Assembly (NCBI GenBank): GCA_016928525.1 | Contig: JAFGKO010000037.1 | Coordinates: 1-13,596 of the forward strand | Source: Anaerolineales bacterium | GTDB taxonomy: Bacteria; Chloroflexota; Anaerolineae; Anaerolineales; Villigracilaceae | Length of the DNA stretch: 13,596 bases | Reading direction: 5' to 3' | Part shown: in pieces, positions 13,181-13,596 of the stretch | How positions within the stretch are numbered: the stretch's first letter is position 1 | How the letters are laid out: each line of letters begins with the position of its first letter | The notes under the pieces: model-generated | What the model saw: only the letters and a program-made list of their open reading frames with translations | What the model was told of the DNA's origin: nothing | Databases searched by the model: none | Position numbers and translations under genes: made by a program

Positions 13181-13596
13181 ATGGAACAACAGACTGGTAC
13201 TTTTGCAGTAAAAAAAGGACTGGCCCAAATGCTTAAAGGCGGCGTCATCATGGATGTCGTTACTCCTGAACATGCCAAGATCGCGGAAGACGCGGGCGCT
13301 TGCGCCGTGATGGCGCTCGAACGCGTCCCTGCGGACATTCGCGTTCAAGGCGGCGTTGCGCGCATGTCGGACCCGGGGCTGATCGAAAAAATCATGGCAT
13401 CAGTTTCCATCCCGGTGATGGCCAAATGCCGTATCGGGCATTTCGTCGAAGCGCAGATCCTGGAAGCGATTGGCGTGGACTATATCGATGAGTCCGAGGT
13501 GTTGACGCCCGCTGACGAGGCGCATCACATCAACAAGCACAACTTTAAAGTCCCGTTCGTGTGCGGCTGCCGCAACCTGGGCGAGGCCCTGCGCCG
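13181..13596 (+). CDS. pdxS: Pyridoxal 5'-phosphate synthase subunit PdxS (partial, cut by the right edge)
   Basis: The frame from ATG 13181 is open to the window end (138 codons). It reads [20 protein letters not shown], then [72 protein letters not shown] and [21 protein letters not shown], which is the very conserved PdxS (SNZ) N-terminal half. PdxS makes PLP from ribose 5-phosphate, glyceraldehyde 3-phosphate and ammonia supplied by the PdxT glutaminase. The first catalytic lysine (K82, B. subtilis K81) and D25 (B. subtilis D24) are present; the second lysine lies past the edge. AAGGAG at 13169-13174 lies six bases before the ATG. The family is about 290 residues, so a little under half is shown. 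Confidence 0.98.
   Translation, partial: MEQQTGTFAVKKGLAQMLKGGVIMDVVTPEHAKIAEDAGACAVMALERVPADIRVQGGVARMSDPGLIEKIMASVSIPVMAKCRIGHFVEAQILEAIGVDYIDESEVLTPADEAHHINKHNFKVPFVCGCRNLGEALR

Noticed and set aside
1..13596. CRISPR arrays, tRNA or rRNA genes, transposase genes, prophage genes.
   Set aside because: I looked for spaced direct repeats, cloverleaf-like segments, conserved rRNA stretches and integrase/transposase motifs and saw none. The only regular direct-repeat array is the short ATTGTA array, whose 8-9 base period is far too small for CRISPR.

Overview
The window looks like chromosomal DNA of a free-living bacterium. I suspect a Chloroflexota member, possibly Anaerolineae. This rests on the mix of slipin, SdpI, DUF4177 and CPBP genes, a PdxR-type regulator next to pdxS, start codons placed six bases behind a -10 box, and many small dispersed inverted repeats between genes. 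The taxonomic guess is inference and was not tested by any search. Base composition changes along the window: positions 1-2800 are mixed, 2945-4960 is clearly AT-richer, and about 4970-13596 is mostly GC-richer.

Layout. Every gene from the left edge to 11930 is on the minus strand; 12100 to the right edge is on the plus strand. From left to right: the first 13 codons of a gene running off the left edge (1-41); an intergenic stretch with a palindromic repeat (281-350); a PH-like protein (419-931) downstream of a SnoaL-like protein (982-1365); a DUF3267-type membrane zincin (1683-2273); a small membrane protein (2455-2796); an AT-rich pair made of a PIN-domain protein with an extra C-terminal domain (2945-4204) and a HEPN-like protein (4381-4833), the latter preceded by a possible 30-codon ORF; a GT39-like membrane glycosyltransferase (4973-6451); a DUF4177-CPBP operon (6690-7819); an SdpI family protein (8104-8751); and a YtrA-type GntR regulator followed by a slipin (8948-10304).

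At the right, a MocR/PdxR-type regulator (10443-11930) is divergent from an EamA exporter (12100-13089), followed by the start of pdxS (13181 to the edge). The 169-base divergent gap holds repeated AAATTGG boxes. One box covers the -10 and start codon of the exporter, so PdxR-like control of vitamin B6 synthesis and perhaps of vitamer transport is the simplest reading.

The most notable non-coding signals are: two near-consensus ParB/parS-like palindromes (7892-7907, 8777-8792) upstream of the DUF4177-CPBP operon and the SdpI gene; six ATTGTA-type direct repeats at 8-9 base spacing in front of the YtrA regulator; a recurrent TANNNT-N6-RTG arrangement at three genes, suggesting leaderless mRNAs; and three related dispersed repeats in gene gaps. 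The block 6690-10304 joins two families known in bacteriocin immunity (SdpI and CPBP) with a slipin and a YtrA regulator, so it may be an envelope-stress or antimicrobial-peptide defence locus. That is inference.
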